Source: Actomonas sp051209155 | Lineage (GTDB): Bacteria > Verrucomicrobiota > Verrucomicrobiia > Opitutales > Opitutaceae | Direction: 5' to 3' (one strand) | Assembly (NCBI GenBank): GCA_051209155.1 | Contig: JBPJGB010000006.1 | DNA length: 64,000 bases | In this document: piece after piece, positions 18,033-25,669 of the stretch | Numbering within the stretch: position 1 is the stretch's first letter | Layout of the letters: every line of letters starts with the position of its first letter | The notes under the pieces: generated by a model | Seen by the model: the letters and a program-made list of their open reading frames with translations, nothing else | Database searches by the model: none | What the model was told of the DNA's origin: nothing | Position numbers and translations under genes: made by a program

Positions 18033-18704
18033 ATGATCTCCATCCGTCACCTGCAAAAGTCCTTCGGTCGGCGCGCTGTCCTGCGGGACCTGAACCTGAG
18101 CTTCGCGCCCGGTCGCGTCAGCTTGCTGCTTGGCGACAACGGCGCCGGCAAGACGACCTGCCTGCAGCTGCTGGCCGGCCTGCAGCGGCCCGATGGCGGG
18201 GAGTTGATCCTCGCCGGCTGCGACCTGCGGCGCCAACGCCGCGAGGCCCTCGCGCGCACCGCCTACCTGCCGCAGGTGCCGCGCTTCCACCCGCGTCTGA
18301 CGCCTGAGCACATCACGGCGTTTCACGCGCGCCTGCGCGGACGCTCCGCGGCCGATGCCGCGGCGGCGCTCAGACAGTGGGGCCTCGACGACCATCGGCG
18401 GGTGCCCTCGGCCAAGCTCTCGGGCGGACTGCGCCAACGCCTCGCGCTGGCGGTGTTTTCCCTCGCGCCGGTGTCGGTCCGCCTGCTCGACGAGCCAGGC
18501 ATGAGCCTCGACCCGGTGTGGCGCGAACGTCTGCGCGACTACCTCGCCGCCGAGGCCCGCGAGCGCGGGGTCACCGTGGTGATCGCCACCCACCTGCTGG
18601 CGGAATGGAACGGTTACGCCGATGCTTGCCATGTGCTCGCCGCCGATTCCTCCGTGCGCGAAGTTGCGCCCGATACCCTTGTTCCCGTGTTCGCCAGCGC
18701 ATGA
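18033..18704 (+). CDS. nosF: NosF ABC transporter ATP-binding protein
   Basis: This 223-residue ATPase has a Walker A GDNGAGKTTC near residues 34-43, Q-loop YLPQVPR, ABC signature LSGGLRQRLALA, Walker B VRLLDEPGMSLD and switch His in IATHLL. It powers the NosFY exporter, which supplies sulfur or another component for CuZ assembly in the periplasm. It starts 16 bases after nosD. A dispersed repeat separates it from the permease gene. The signature reads LSGGL rather than LSGGQ, a small and tolerated variant. Confidence 0.93.
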   Translation: MISIRHLQKSFGRRAVLRDLNLSFAPGRVSLLLGDNGAGKTTCLQLLAGLQRPDGGELILAGCDLRRQRREALARTAYLPQVPRFHPRLTPEHITAFHARLRGRSAADAAAALRQWGLDDHRRVPSAKLSGGLRQRLALAVFSLAPVSVRLLDEPGMSLDPVWRERLRDYLAAEARERGVTVVIATHLLAEWNGYADACHVLAADSSVREVAPDTLVPVFASA

Positions 18705-18733
18705 GGCGAACGCACTGCACCACAACTTTCAGA

Positions 18734-18820
18734 CACGGATCACACGAATATTCAAGGATACCAAAACCACGCAGGGGACGAGAGTGACGGTTCTGTCCGT
18801 GCTCATCCGTGTGATCCGTG
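18734..18820. repeat. Dispersed inverted repeat between nosF and nosY
   Basis: CACGGATCACACG (18734-18746) and its exact complement CGTGTGATCCGTG (18808-18820) flank about 60 bases. Related strings occur near 49741 (GGAACACACGGAAT) and, more loosely, at 19741-19847. The stretch has no gene of its own and pushes the two nos genes 188 bases apart. Confidence 0.75.
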
Positions 18821-18892
18821 GCTAACGCCTCCCTGCCTCTCCGCTTCGGTCTCTTCGTTGCCGCCTGTAAAAACCTGTTCGTTCCGCCCGTC

Positions 18893-19711
18893 ATGAAAAC
18901 ATCCGCATCATTGCTTTCGTATCCATCCCGTTGGGGCGTCGTGATGGCTTCTGCCAATCGCGAATGGCTTGGTCATCGGCTCAATCGTTTCCTGCACGCC
19001 CACCTCGCGCTCGTTGCGGTCGTGGGTCTGCTGCCGCTGCTCACGCCCGGCGAGGCGTTGGTGCGGGGCGCGACGTGGTGGCTCATGCACGCGGTGCTGT
19101 ATGCGGTCTCCCTGTCGGCGCTGCTGCTCGGCCTGAGCTCGGCGCACGCCGAGGCGGATGAACGCGAATGGCTGCTGGTCCAGCCGGCCGGGATCGCGCC
19201 GTGGCTGGCGGGCAAGGCGTTGATGCTGGTCGGTCTGGTGACCGTCGCCGCGGGACTGCTGGTGCTGCCGACGTGGCTGGCGGGCGGCGGGTCCGCCGGA
19301 CTCGGACTGATGGCCGGAGCGGCGGCCGCGGTGAGCGCGGTGTTTGTCCTGCTCGGTTTCGCGGTGGGCTGCTGGGTCAAGGATGGCGTGACCGGGTTGA
19401 TCGCGGCGGTGGCGGCGTGGTTTGCGCTGCTCTACGGCACCGACCTGCTGTTGTTGGGCTTTGCCGGCGCGCCCTGGTTGCAGGCCAACCCCGACGTGTT
19501 TGTCGGCGTGTTGATGGTGAACCCGCTGGATGTGTTTCGGGTCGGCGTGCTCTTCGCGGTCGAGCGGGCGGCCTTCAGCGGTCTGGCGGCGGGGCCGTTG
19601 GCCGGCTGGTGGCACGCGCATCCGACCCTGTGGCTTGGCGTGCTGAGCGCGCTCTGGTCAACCGTCCTCGGTTTTATCGCCTGGCTCGGAGCCCGCCGCC
19701 CGCTGGCGTGA
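18893..19711 (+). CDS. nosY: NosY ABC transporter permease
   Basis: This 272-residue membrane protein has about six hydrophobic segments, including HLALVAVVGLLPLLTPGEAL, AVLYAVSLSALLLGL, VGLVTVAAGLLVLP and a C-terminal LSALWSTVLGFIAWLGA. The motif EADEREWLLVQP fits the NosY permeases (ABC2 type) that pair with NosF. I took the ATG giving MKTSASLL, because upstream codons lie in dispersed-repeat DNA. It is the last nos gene of the operon; no nosL follows. The downstream 160 bases hold another dispersed repeat. Confidence 0.88.
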   Translation: MKTSASLLSYPSRWGVVMASANREWLGHRLNRFLHAHLALVAVVGLLPLLTPGEALVRGATWWLMHAVLYAVSLSALLLGLSSAHAEADEREWLLVQPAGIAPWLAGKALMLVGLVTVAAGLLVLPTWLAGGGSAGLGLMAGAAAAVSAVFVLLGFAVGCWVKDGVTGLIAAVAAWFALLYGTDLLLLGFAGAPWLQANPDVFVGVLMVNPLDVFRVGVLFAVERAAFSGLAAGPLAGWWHAHPTLWLGVLSALWSTVLGFIAWLGARRPLA

Positions 19712-19740
19712 GGACGAGGCGGAGGGGCAACGCGGTTTCT

Positions 19741-19847
19741 TACCACGGATAAACCCCGATAAACACGGCCCGGTTCCGTTGCGGTGCGGACCCATGGATA
19801 CCGCGCGTCGCCGGTAGGCGAAGCCATCCGTGTCCATCTGTGGTTAA
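19741..19847. repeat. Imperfect dispersed inverted repeat after nosY
   Basis: TACCACGGATAAACCCCGAT at the left faces ATCCGTGTCCATCTGTGGTT at the right. The outer ACCAC(A/G)GAT arms pair imperfectly. Its style is that of the intergenic repeat at 18734-18820. It fills the space between nosY and the convergent Crp/Fnr gene. Confidence 0.55.
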
Positions 19848-19873
19848 CAACCGTTTCAGTGCTTGGCCCGTCG

Positions 19874-20593
19874 TCAGGCGGTGCCGTTGAGGTAGGCTTG
19901 GAGGCCGGGGCCATGGAGAATGGTGACGCGGGGTCCGTCGACCTTGATGAGTTGTTCGTCGCGGAAGCGGGCGAGGGTGCGCGAGAGGGTTTCGCTGGTG
20001 ACCCCGAGTTGGCCGGCGAGGATTTTTTTGGTGACCGGCAGCTCAAAGACGGCCGGACAGCCGAGCCGGGCGGCCGGGCTTTGGTCGAGCAGCCAGTTGG
20101 CCAGGCGGGCCTCGATCTGGCGTCCCTTCAGGTCCTGCAGCAGCTGGACGAGGTGTTTCAGGTGCAGGCTCATGGAGCTGAGCATCTGCAGGGAGAGTTT
20201 GGGTTTTTGACCGATCAGGCGGATGAACGGCGCCTTGCGCACGAGGATGACCTGAGTGTGTTCGAGCGCGGTGGCATTGGCCGGATAGGTTTCGGCGGTG
20301 GCGAGCGTGACCTCGGCAAAACTCTCCGGCGGATGGAAGAGGCAGATGATCTGCTCGCGGCCGTCCGGCGTGAGGCGCGAGATACTGATCCGTCCGGCGT
20401 GCATCACGTAAAAGCCTTCGGCGGTTTCGCCCTCGCGAAAGAGCAGTTCGCCCTTGTCCAAGGTCTTGAGCGTGCAGCATTCGGCCACGTCGGCCAGATC
20501 CGCGGTGGGCAGGTCGGCAAACAGGGGGCAGCGCCGCAACGTGGCGGTGAGGGCGGCGCCGCGGAGATCGTCGATGCGGATGGTGGTCGGCAA
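19874..20593 (-). CDS. Crp/Fnr family transcription regulator
   Basis: This 239-residue regulator has a cyclic-nucleotide-binding fold (about 15-130, with LFREGETAEGFYVMHAGRISIS) and a helix-turn-helix (TKKILAGQLGVTSETLSRTLARF). The SETLSR recognition helix resembles that of FNR/Dnr proteins, which read TTGAT half-sites. Such sites are found around it. There is no N-terminal four-Cys cluster, so it is unlikely to be a classic oxygen-sensing FNR; a haem-type NO sensor of the Dnr/NnrR kind is possible. It lies between nosY and nrfA and is divergent from a DUF2249 gene, with an FNR-like box between the two. It is the best candidate controller of the island. Confidence 0.9.
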   Translation of the reverse strand: MPTTIRIDDLRGAALTATLRRCPLFADLPTADLADVAECCTLKTLDKGELLFREGETAEGFYVMHAGRISISRLTPDGREQIICLFHPPESFAEVTLATAETYPANATALEHTQVILVRKAPFIRLIGQKPKLSLQMLSSMSLHLKHLVQLLQDLKGRQIEARLANWLLDQSPAARLGCPAVFELPVTKKILAGQLGVTSETLSRTLARFRDEQLIKVDGPRVTILHGPGLQAYLNGTA

Positions 20594-20619
20594 GGCAGCG
20601 GGGACTATCGCGCTGGCGA

Positions 20620-20633
20620 TTGAGGTGGATCAA
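20620..20633. promoter_or_regulatory. FNR-like box between Crp/Fnr and DUF2249 genes
   Basis: TTGAGGTGGATCAA has one half-site perfect and one with a single mismatch. It lies 27 bases before the Crp/Fnr start and 35 bases before the DUF2249 start, so it could serve autoregulation or the DUF2249 gene. Confidence 0.45.
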
Positions 20634-20667
20634 GGACGGATGCGGGGCGGTGTGCTAGGATGCGCGC

Positions 20668-20898
20668 ATGACGACCCCGCCGCTTGAAGTTGATGTGCGC
20701 CCTCTGTTTGAGGCCGATCGTTCACCATTGCCCGTCATTCTCGCGGCGGTGGATCGCCTTGCCCCCGGTCAGGCCCTGCGCCTGCTCGCCCCTTTCGAAC
20801 CGCGACCGCTCTACGCCCGCCTGGCCGCCCGCGGCTACATGGCGGAACCGATCATGCACGCCGACCACTGGGAGATCCTGTTCCGGCCGGAAGGCTGA
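20668..20898 (+). CDS. Single-domain DUF2249 protein
   Basis: This 76-residue protein matches one DUF2249 unit: LEVDVRPLFEADRSPLPVIL, LRLLAPFEPRPLYARL and HADHWEILFR. It is divergent from the Crp/Fnr gene across an FNR-like box and convergent with nrfA. The family is small, soluble and of unknown biochemistry, and is frequent beside denitrification regulators. The sequence gives no catalytic residues to point to. Confidence 0.85.
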   Translation: MTTPPLEVDVRPLFEADRSPLPVILAAVDRLAPGQALRLLAPFEPRPLYARLAARGYMAEPIMHADHWEILFRPEG

Positions 20899-20920
20899 GG
20901 GAGGAGTTTACCGATTCGCT

Positions 20921-22558
20921 TCAAATGCCGTCGGGGCGTTCGTGGGGCGTGACGCCTTGGATGCCCTGGACCGGGGCGGTGACGGCGGGGGCGGCGGGGG
21001 CGCGCAGCATGATGGCGAGGGCCTGGGCCTGGCGGCTGTAATCGATCGACTCGGCGAGGATGCGGGCGGCTTCCTGGTCGGCGTGGAAGCCAGCGGAGTT
21101 TTCGCTGCTGATGAAGTCGAGGCGCCAGGTGGCTTTGTTCTGGAGTTCGTGCAGGCCTTTGAGGTCGTTCTCGGCGATGCCGACGGCCTGGGCCTCGCGA
21201 ATGGCGTCGAGCATGTCGGTCACGGCGGCGGCGGCCCGGTCGATCAGGGCGCGGGTGCGGCCCTGAATGGTGGCGACCTTGTCGCGGAGTTCGTCGGCGT
21301 CGACGTTGTGGCAGGTCTGGCAGGAGTTGTTGAGGGTGAGCATGGGACTGCGCACCCAGTGGCTGCTCACCTTCATGGCGCCCTGGCGTTCATAGGGCAT
21401 GTGGCAGTCGGTGCAGCTCACGCCGCTGCGGGCGTGCACGCCCTGGCTCCAGAGTTCGAACTCGGGGTGCTGGGCCTTGTAGGTGGGCGCGCCGGTTTCG
21501 CCGTGTTTGTAGTCCATGAAGGCGCTGCCGTCGGGGAAAGTGTGGTTGTCGTAGGTGCGCTCGATCTGTTCGATCTTGAGGCCGTTTTCCCAGGGGAAGA
21601 AGAGGGTCTCCTTGGAGGCGCAGTAATACTCCACGTGGCATTGGCCGCAGACGAAGCTGCGCATCTCGCGGCGGCTGGCGTCGAGGTTGGGATCGTAATC
21701 CTTGGCGCGGTTACCGAGGCGCCAACGTTCGACACTCGGCAGGTGGGGCACCGGGTCGTCGCTGCGGGCGAGAGCGGCGATGCCGTTGACGAAACCGGGG
21801 CGGGTGACGCGCAACTGCATGGTGTCGGGGGCATGGCAGTCGATGCAGCTGACGGGGTGGGCTTCGGAAAGCTGGTGCGGATCGGAGGGGTCGGCGGCAC
21901 CGCCGGGCATGAGGGTTTCGGTTTCGCCGGGGGTGCCGTCAGGGGTTTTCAGCAGTTCGGCATGGGCGTCGCTGTAGTTGAGCGTGCTGGCGACGCGGAA
22001 GCCCTCCATGACGGCGGGCCAGTTGAAATCGGCGGCGAGGGCATCGGCGGAGGCGTCCTGGCCGAAAGACTCCAAGCCCAGGCGGCGGTAGGTTGGGATG
22101 ATGGAGGCGTGGCAGTGCAGGCAGGCGCCGCTCTGGGTGCGTTTGGTGACGCGCTCAGTGACCTCCTGATCGTGCAGCATGTAGGCGTGGCCGCGCAGTT
22201 CGCGGTAATCGATGCTGAAGGCGTAGCCGGCGTAGAGGCGCTTTAGCCAGGGGTGCTCCTCGAGCTTGCTCTGCGGCATCGCGGAGGAGCCGCCGAACTC
22301 GGTGTGCGAGCTGTCGACGGTGCGTTTGTAGGTGTCGAACTGATACGGCCAGTTCATGCCCCAGGGCACGGGGTCGGTGGAGATTTCCGTGACCTCGGCG
22401 ACGCGGACGAACGGAATGCGGGCTTCCTGCCGGTGTTCGAAGATGGTCACGAGCAGCGCGGTGATGCCGAAGGTGACGACGGCGGTGCCGACCATGACCA
22501 TGAGCGGCAGGGTGAGGCGGCTGCGGCGTGAGGGGGATGGAGGGGGGGAATCGGTCAT
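20921..22558 (-). CDS. nrfA: Ammonia-forming pentahaem cytochrome c nitrite reductase
   Basis: This 545-residue periplasmic enzyme reduces nitrite to ammonium with six electrons. An N-terminal hydrophobic segment (LTLPLMVMVGTAVVTFGITA) exports or anchors it. Five haem motifs are visible in order: CLHCH, CIDCH, CGQCH, CTDCH and CQTCH. The catalytic Tyr follows the third in QCHVEYYC, and the catalytic His precedes the fourth in GVHARSGVSC. Haem 1, the active-site haem, is attached through CXXCH rather than the CXXCK of E. coli NrfA, a variant known in part of the family. It lies 21 bases downstream of nrfH. Confidence 0.95.
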   Translation of the reverse strand: MTDSPPPSPSRRSRLTLPLMVMVGTAVVTFGITALLVTIFEHRQEARIPFVRVAEVTEISTDPVPWGMNWPYQFDTYKRTVDSSHTEFGGSSAMPQSKLEEHPWLKRLYAGYAFSIDYRELRGHAYMLHDQEVTERVTKRTQSGACLHCHASIIPTYRRLGLESFGQDASADALAADFNWPAVMEGFRVASTLNYSDAHAELLKTPDGTPGETETLMPGGAADPSDPHQLSEAHPVSCIDCHAPDTMQLRVTRPGFVNGIAALARSDDPVPHLPSVERWRLGNRAKDYDPNLDASRREMRSFVCGQCHVEYYCASKETLFFPWENGLKIEQIERTYDNHTFPDGSAFMDYKHGETGAPTYKAQHPEFELWSQGVHARSGVSCTDCHMPYERQGAMKVSSHWVRSPMLTLNNSCQTCHNVDADELRDKVATIQGRTRALIDRAAAAVTDMLDAIREAQAVGIAENDLKGLHELQNKATWRLDFISSENSAGFHADQEAARILAESIDYSRQAQALAIMLRAPAAPAVTAPVQGIQGVTPHERPDGI

Positions 22559-22579
22559 GGCGCGGGGGTGGGGAAGGGT

Positions 22580-23065
22580 TCAGCGGTGGGCGTGGCCGAC
22601 GTCGCTGTGGCAGTGGACGCAGGTGAGCATTTCCTGAGCGGGAGTGGGGGGGGGCATCTGGTGCACGACCTCGGCGTGACATGACATGCAGGCGGCCTGG
22701 GTGACGCGGCGATTGCGCGGTTTGATCTGGATGGGCTCCGCGAAGTTGCCGGTGGTGAAGGCGAGGGAATGGAAGAAGCCGTTGTCGGCCTTGGTGATCC
22801 ACTTGCCGATGGGGTGGTGGGAGAGGTGGCAGTCGTTGCAGACCGCGACATGGTGGTGGCTCGAGTTCTGCCAAGTGTCGTAATAAGGCTCCATCACGTG
22901 GCAGTTCACGCAGGTGGTGGGGTTGTTGCTCAGATAACTGGCCCCCTGACCGTAGCCGAAGGTGAACGCGCCCAGACCGCCCGCCAGTCCGAACGACAGG
23001 GCGAAGAGCACATAAAGTCCGCCGGCCAGAGCGAGCGGATGGACTTTGCGCTTGGGCTTTTTCAT
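22580..23065 (-). CDS. nrfH: Tetrahaem quinol dehydrogenase subunit of nitrite reductase
   Basis: This 161-residue NapC/NirT-family protein carries electrons from the quinol pool to NrfA. A single N-terminal membrane helix (LALAGGLYVLFALSFGLAGG) anchors four c-type haems: CVNCH, CNDCH, CMSCH and CVHCH. MEPYYDTW after the first motif is typical of NrfH, where the Met lies near haem 1. The gene precedes nrfA in the same operon, the usual NrfHA order. The 216-base upstream gap shows no clear FNR box. Confidence 0.95.
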   Translation of the reverse strand: MKKPKRKVHPLALAGGLYVLFALSFGLAGGLGAFTFGYGQGASYLSNNPTTCVNCHVMEPYYDTWQNSSHHHVAVCNDCHLSHHPIGKWITKADNGFFHSLAFTTGNFAEPIQIKPRNRRVTQAACMSCHAEVVHQMPPPTPAQEMLTCVHCHSDVGHAHR

Positions 23066-23281
23066 GGGAACCGACTGGCGGGGAGGCCAGTGGGGGGCGG
23101 TTCAGGCAGCAACTACGGGGGTTCTTCCTTTGGTAACCGCATGGGCCCCGCGCATTCAAGGCAGGGATGCCCCCATCTATGAAAACTTTTCACCGGTGGT
23201 GGCCTTTACGTGTCGGCGGAGGGGCGCTAACACTGCGCTTGGGTCGGCGCACCCCTTCGCCCCCCGCAACCCCGTAACCCC

Positions 23282-24004
23282 ATGTTTCTGCTTCCCCGCA
23301 TATCCCGGCGGCTCGGCGTGTTTTTGTCCGTGCTGCTGGCCGCCAGCGCGACCGGTGTGGCGTCGACTGTGTCCAGCCCGCGGGGGCGTGACTGGCTGCA
23401 GCAGTATTACCAAAACCCCACGCCGGAGCGCTTTGTGCCGTCGATCTATGAAATGACGCGGACGCGGTATTTTGCGCTGCCGGGTCAGGCGATGGTGGGG
23501 ATCGGCTTCATGGCGAGCCTGTTTCAGGCGAACCCGGGCCGGGTGGACGAGTGGCTGTTGTATTGCCGTCGCTTGCCGGAGGAGGAGTGCCGCATGGTCG
23601 TCGCGGCGCTGTGGTATGCCGGTTATCCGAAGGGCGAGGAGTATCTGCAGATGCACGCCGAGTTGGCGCGGGATGAAAACCTGCGGGCCTTGCTCGACCG
23701 GATCCTGGCAACCTCTCCCTCGCTGGCGGAACTCCCCATCGACTCGAAGTCGGCGCTCTATCTGTGCTGGGGCCGGTTCCTGGCCACGGGTGATGAGGCG
23801 ATACTGAGGCGGATCTTCACGGCGATCCCACGGTTGGAGAAACTGACCGTGCGGGACCAGTGGTGGCTGGCGTGCGCCATGGCGCGACATGAGATGGCGG
23901 TGAACTGGTGTCGGCGTGAGCTGGCGCAGGAGCCGGCGGACATGCGGGCTTCGCTTGAACTGGTCCTGGCGGCAGCCGATGCGCGGTTGGTGGCGTCCAA
24001 ATAA
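23282..24004 (+). CDS. Exported hypothetical alpha-helical protein
   Basis: This 240-residue protein has a clear signal peptide (LGVFLSVLLAASATGVAS) and is then predominantly helical and charged, with Trp/Tyr-rich segments (GRDWLQQYYQNPTPERF, LPEEECRMVVAALWYAG). I recognise no family. Length and pattern recall verrucomicrobial conserved hypotheticals found near cytochrome genes, but this is only an impression. It is divergent from nrfHA and convergent with the small cytochrome c gene, so it may belong to the respiratory island. Confidence 0.75.
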   Translation: MFLLPRISRRLGVFLSVLLAASATGVASTVSSPRGRDWLQQYYQNPTPERFVPSIYEMTRTRYFALPGQAMVGIGFMASLFQANPGRVDEWLLYCRRLPEEECRMVVAALWYAGYPKGEEYLQMHAELARDENLRALLDRILATSPSLAELPIDSKSALYLCWGRFLATGDEAILRRIFTAIPRLEKLTVRDQWWLACAMARHEMAVNWCRRELAQEPADMRASLELVLAAADARLVASK

Positions 24005-24006
24005 AG

Positions 24007-24033
24007 ACCGCGCTCCCTGACGGGATGCGCGGT
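24007..24033 (-). terminator. Rho-independent terminator of the cytochrome c gene
   Basis: ACCGCGC and GCGCGGT, extended inward by TCCC/GGGA with one bulged base, form a hairpin. On the minus strand it is followed by CTTTATTT. It sits between two convergent genes. Confidence 0.7.
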
Positions 24034-24064
24034 TCGAGGGGCTGGGGTTGCGGCCAGGTCGGCG

Positions 24065-24496
24065 TCAGTTCGTCGGCAGGGACTGCAGGTAGGCGATCAC
24101 CGCCTGCGCTTCCGGCTCCGACAGCCGAAAGGCCGGCATCGGTGGCAGCGGCAGGGAGCCGTCCGGGCGACTGGCGTGGGTCAACAGGTGTTGCACCGCC
24201 GCCGGATCCCGACCGCCCAGCTGGGCAATGGACGGGGCGACCGGCGACCAGGGCATTTCCACCAGTGGTTTGAAGCCGAGCACGCTGCCTTGCAGCGTTT
24301 TGGTGGGGTCGAGCTGGCCGGTGGGCAGTCGCGGCGTGTGGCAATCGCCGCAGAGTGCCACGTCTTCGACGAGATGTCGTCCGCGTTCGATGAGCGTGGA
24401 CGAGGCGCTTGGGTTCACCGCGGAAGCGGCGGACAGGGGAACGCAGACGGCGGCCAACAGGGCGCCCGCGGAGATCAGGATGGGATGGGTTTTCAT
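24065..24496 (-). CDS. Small exported monohaem cytochrome c
   Basis: This 143-residue protein has a signal peptide (LISAGALLAAVCVPLSAASA) and one haem motif CGDCH (about residue 50). The second axial ligand is probably the Met in PPMPAFRLSE, ahead of the C-terminal helix AQAVIAYLQSLP, as in class I cytochromes. It would carry electrons in the periplasm. A perfect FNR-like box lies about 100 bases upstream, so it should be co-regulated with the nos genes. A donor role to NosZ or to a peroxidase is possible. Confidence 0.9.
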   Translation of the reverse strand: MKTHPILISAGALLAAVCVPLSAASAVNPSASSTLIERGRHLVEDVALCGDCHTPRLPTGQLDPTKTLQGSVLGFKPLVEMPWSPVAPSIAQLGGRDPAAVQHLLTHASRPDGSLPLPPMPAFRLSEPEAQAVIAYLQSLPTN

Positions 24497-24590
24497 GGTT
24501 GGTTGATCCGCCGGCGGGTCACGTGACCGGTCGGCGGGAGAGCCGGCCTGCTTCGCAGCCGGCGTGCCAAGGAAAGCCAGTTGGTGTTAG

Positions 24591-24604
24591 TTGATATCCA
24601 TCAA
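24591..24604. promoter_or_regulatory. Perfect FNR-like box upstream of cytochrome c
   Basis: TTGATATCCATCAA is a perfect TTGAT-N4-ATCAA palindrome. The only gene facing away from it nearby is the cytochrome c gene starting at 24496. The stem GCCGGC-TGCTTCGCA-GCCGGC lies between them. Confidence 0.7.
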
Positions 24605-24708
24605 ACGGATACAATGAAGCGCAGCGTGATCCCCGCCGATGCCGCTGTGTTTGGTTTGGGAAACGGGCGTTCCAAATTCGGAACGATTCCGGAACCCGCC
24701 ATGAAAAA

Positions 24709-24733
24709 GCCGCGCTTCGCGGAGAAGCGCGGC
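24709..24733 (-). terminator. Rho-independent terminator after the EF-hand protein gene
   Basis: GCCGCGCTTC and GAAGCGCGGC form a perfect 10-base stem with a five-base loop. On the minus strand it runs into TTTTTC, downstream of the gene ending at 24764. Confidence 0.85.
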
Positions 24734-24763
24734 GGAAATGCCGAAGGGGTGCCGGGGGGGGAC

Positions 24764-25669
24764 TCAGGTGCCGGGCTCGGGGCCGGTGGCGAACCCATCG
24801 GTGGTGAGCGCGTTGCGGTGATATTCGCCGGTGCGGGTGGTGCCGCTGCGATAGTTGTAAAGCTCGATCACGCGCAGGAGCTCGGAGAGTGAGATCGCGG
24901 CATCGCGGTCGGAGTCGGCGGAGTGAAAGCGAGCGAGGTTGGCGGGCTCGCCGGGCACCGTGTCAGGGTCCGGACCGTAGCCATCGGCGGTGGCGGCGTT
25001 GACCAGGTAACGGCCGGTGCGGGTGGTGCCGTTGCGGGTGTTGTAGAGTTCGATGAGGCGCAGCAGTTCCGAGAGGTTGAAGAAATGGTCCCGGTCGTAG
25101 TCGGCGTCGTGGAAACCGGCATTGGCAGCGATCGCCAGCACCTCGTCGAAGCTCACGGCGAAGGCGGCGTCGCCGTCCAGTTGGCCGCCGGACACGCGGA
25201 CGATCTCCACCGCGGAGGAGTCGAAGGCGCGGTCGGGGATCCAGGTGGCGACGGCCGGCAGTGATGCGATTTCGAAAGTGGCGAAGGCGGAGCCGCCCGC
25301 GGTGTCGAAGAGCCGCACTTCGATCGAGGTGGCGGTGTTTGCGGCCAGCGCGGTGGCGGTGAGCGAGATCGCGTCGGAATCGCTGAGGTCGAGGGGGGCG
25401 GCGGAGCTGTGCACCTCGAGGTAGGACTCGGCATCGTTGGTCACGCCGGTGCCGGTGACCTCGAGCACCCCGTCGCCTTGCACGAACGCGGCGGCAGGGG
25501 AGGTATCGCCGGTGGCGGAGCCATTGCCGGCCCAGGTGCCGACGTAAAAGGTGTAGCCACCCATCAACGCCGAAAAATCGTGGAGCGTGCGCTCGGCCAA
25601 CACCGGTGATCCTGCCAAGGCGGCACTGCAAAAAATCGTGATCAGCCGGGGGCGTTGCATGGCGCTCAA
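24764..25669 (-). CDS. Exported protein with two C-terminal EF-hand/dockerin-like LSELLR repeats
   Basis: This 301-residue protein has a signal peptide (ITIFCSAALAGSPVLAE), a beta-rich body without a family I recognise, and a C-terminal tandem module. Each unit carries a Ca-loop-like acidic segment (DADYDRDHFFNLSELL, DSDRDAAISLSELL) followed by IELYN-x-R-x-GTTRTG. The same module ends the Ig-domain protein at 31207. Calcium binding and a role in attachment or sorting are inferences from the EF-hand likeness. The gene starts inside the stop of the TIGR02597-like gene (four-base overlap), so the two are translated together. Confidence 0.75.
   Translation of the reverse strand: MSAMQRPRLITIFCSAALAGSPVLAERTLHDFSALMGGYTFYVGTWAGNGSATGDTSPAAAFVQGDGVLEVTGTGVTNDAESYLEVHSSAAPLDLSDSDAISLTATALAANTATSIEVRLFDTAGGSAFATFEIASLPAVATWIPDRAFDSSAVEIVRVSGGQLDGDAAFAVSFDEVLAIAANAGFHDADYDRDHFFNLSELLRLIELYNTRNGTTRTGRYLVNAATADGYGPDPDTVPGEPANLARFHSADSDRDAAISLSELLRVIELYNYRSGTTRTGEYHRNALTTDGFATGPEPGT

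Noticed and set aside
20684..22246. Long + strand frame over nrfA
   Set aside because: Five CXXCH haem motifs in the - frame settle the coding strand.
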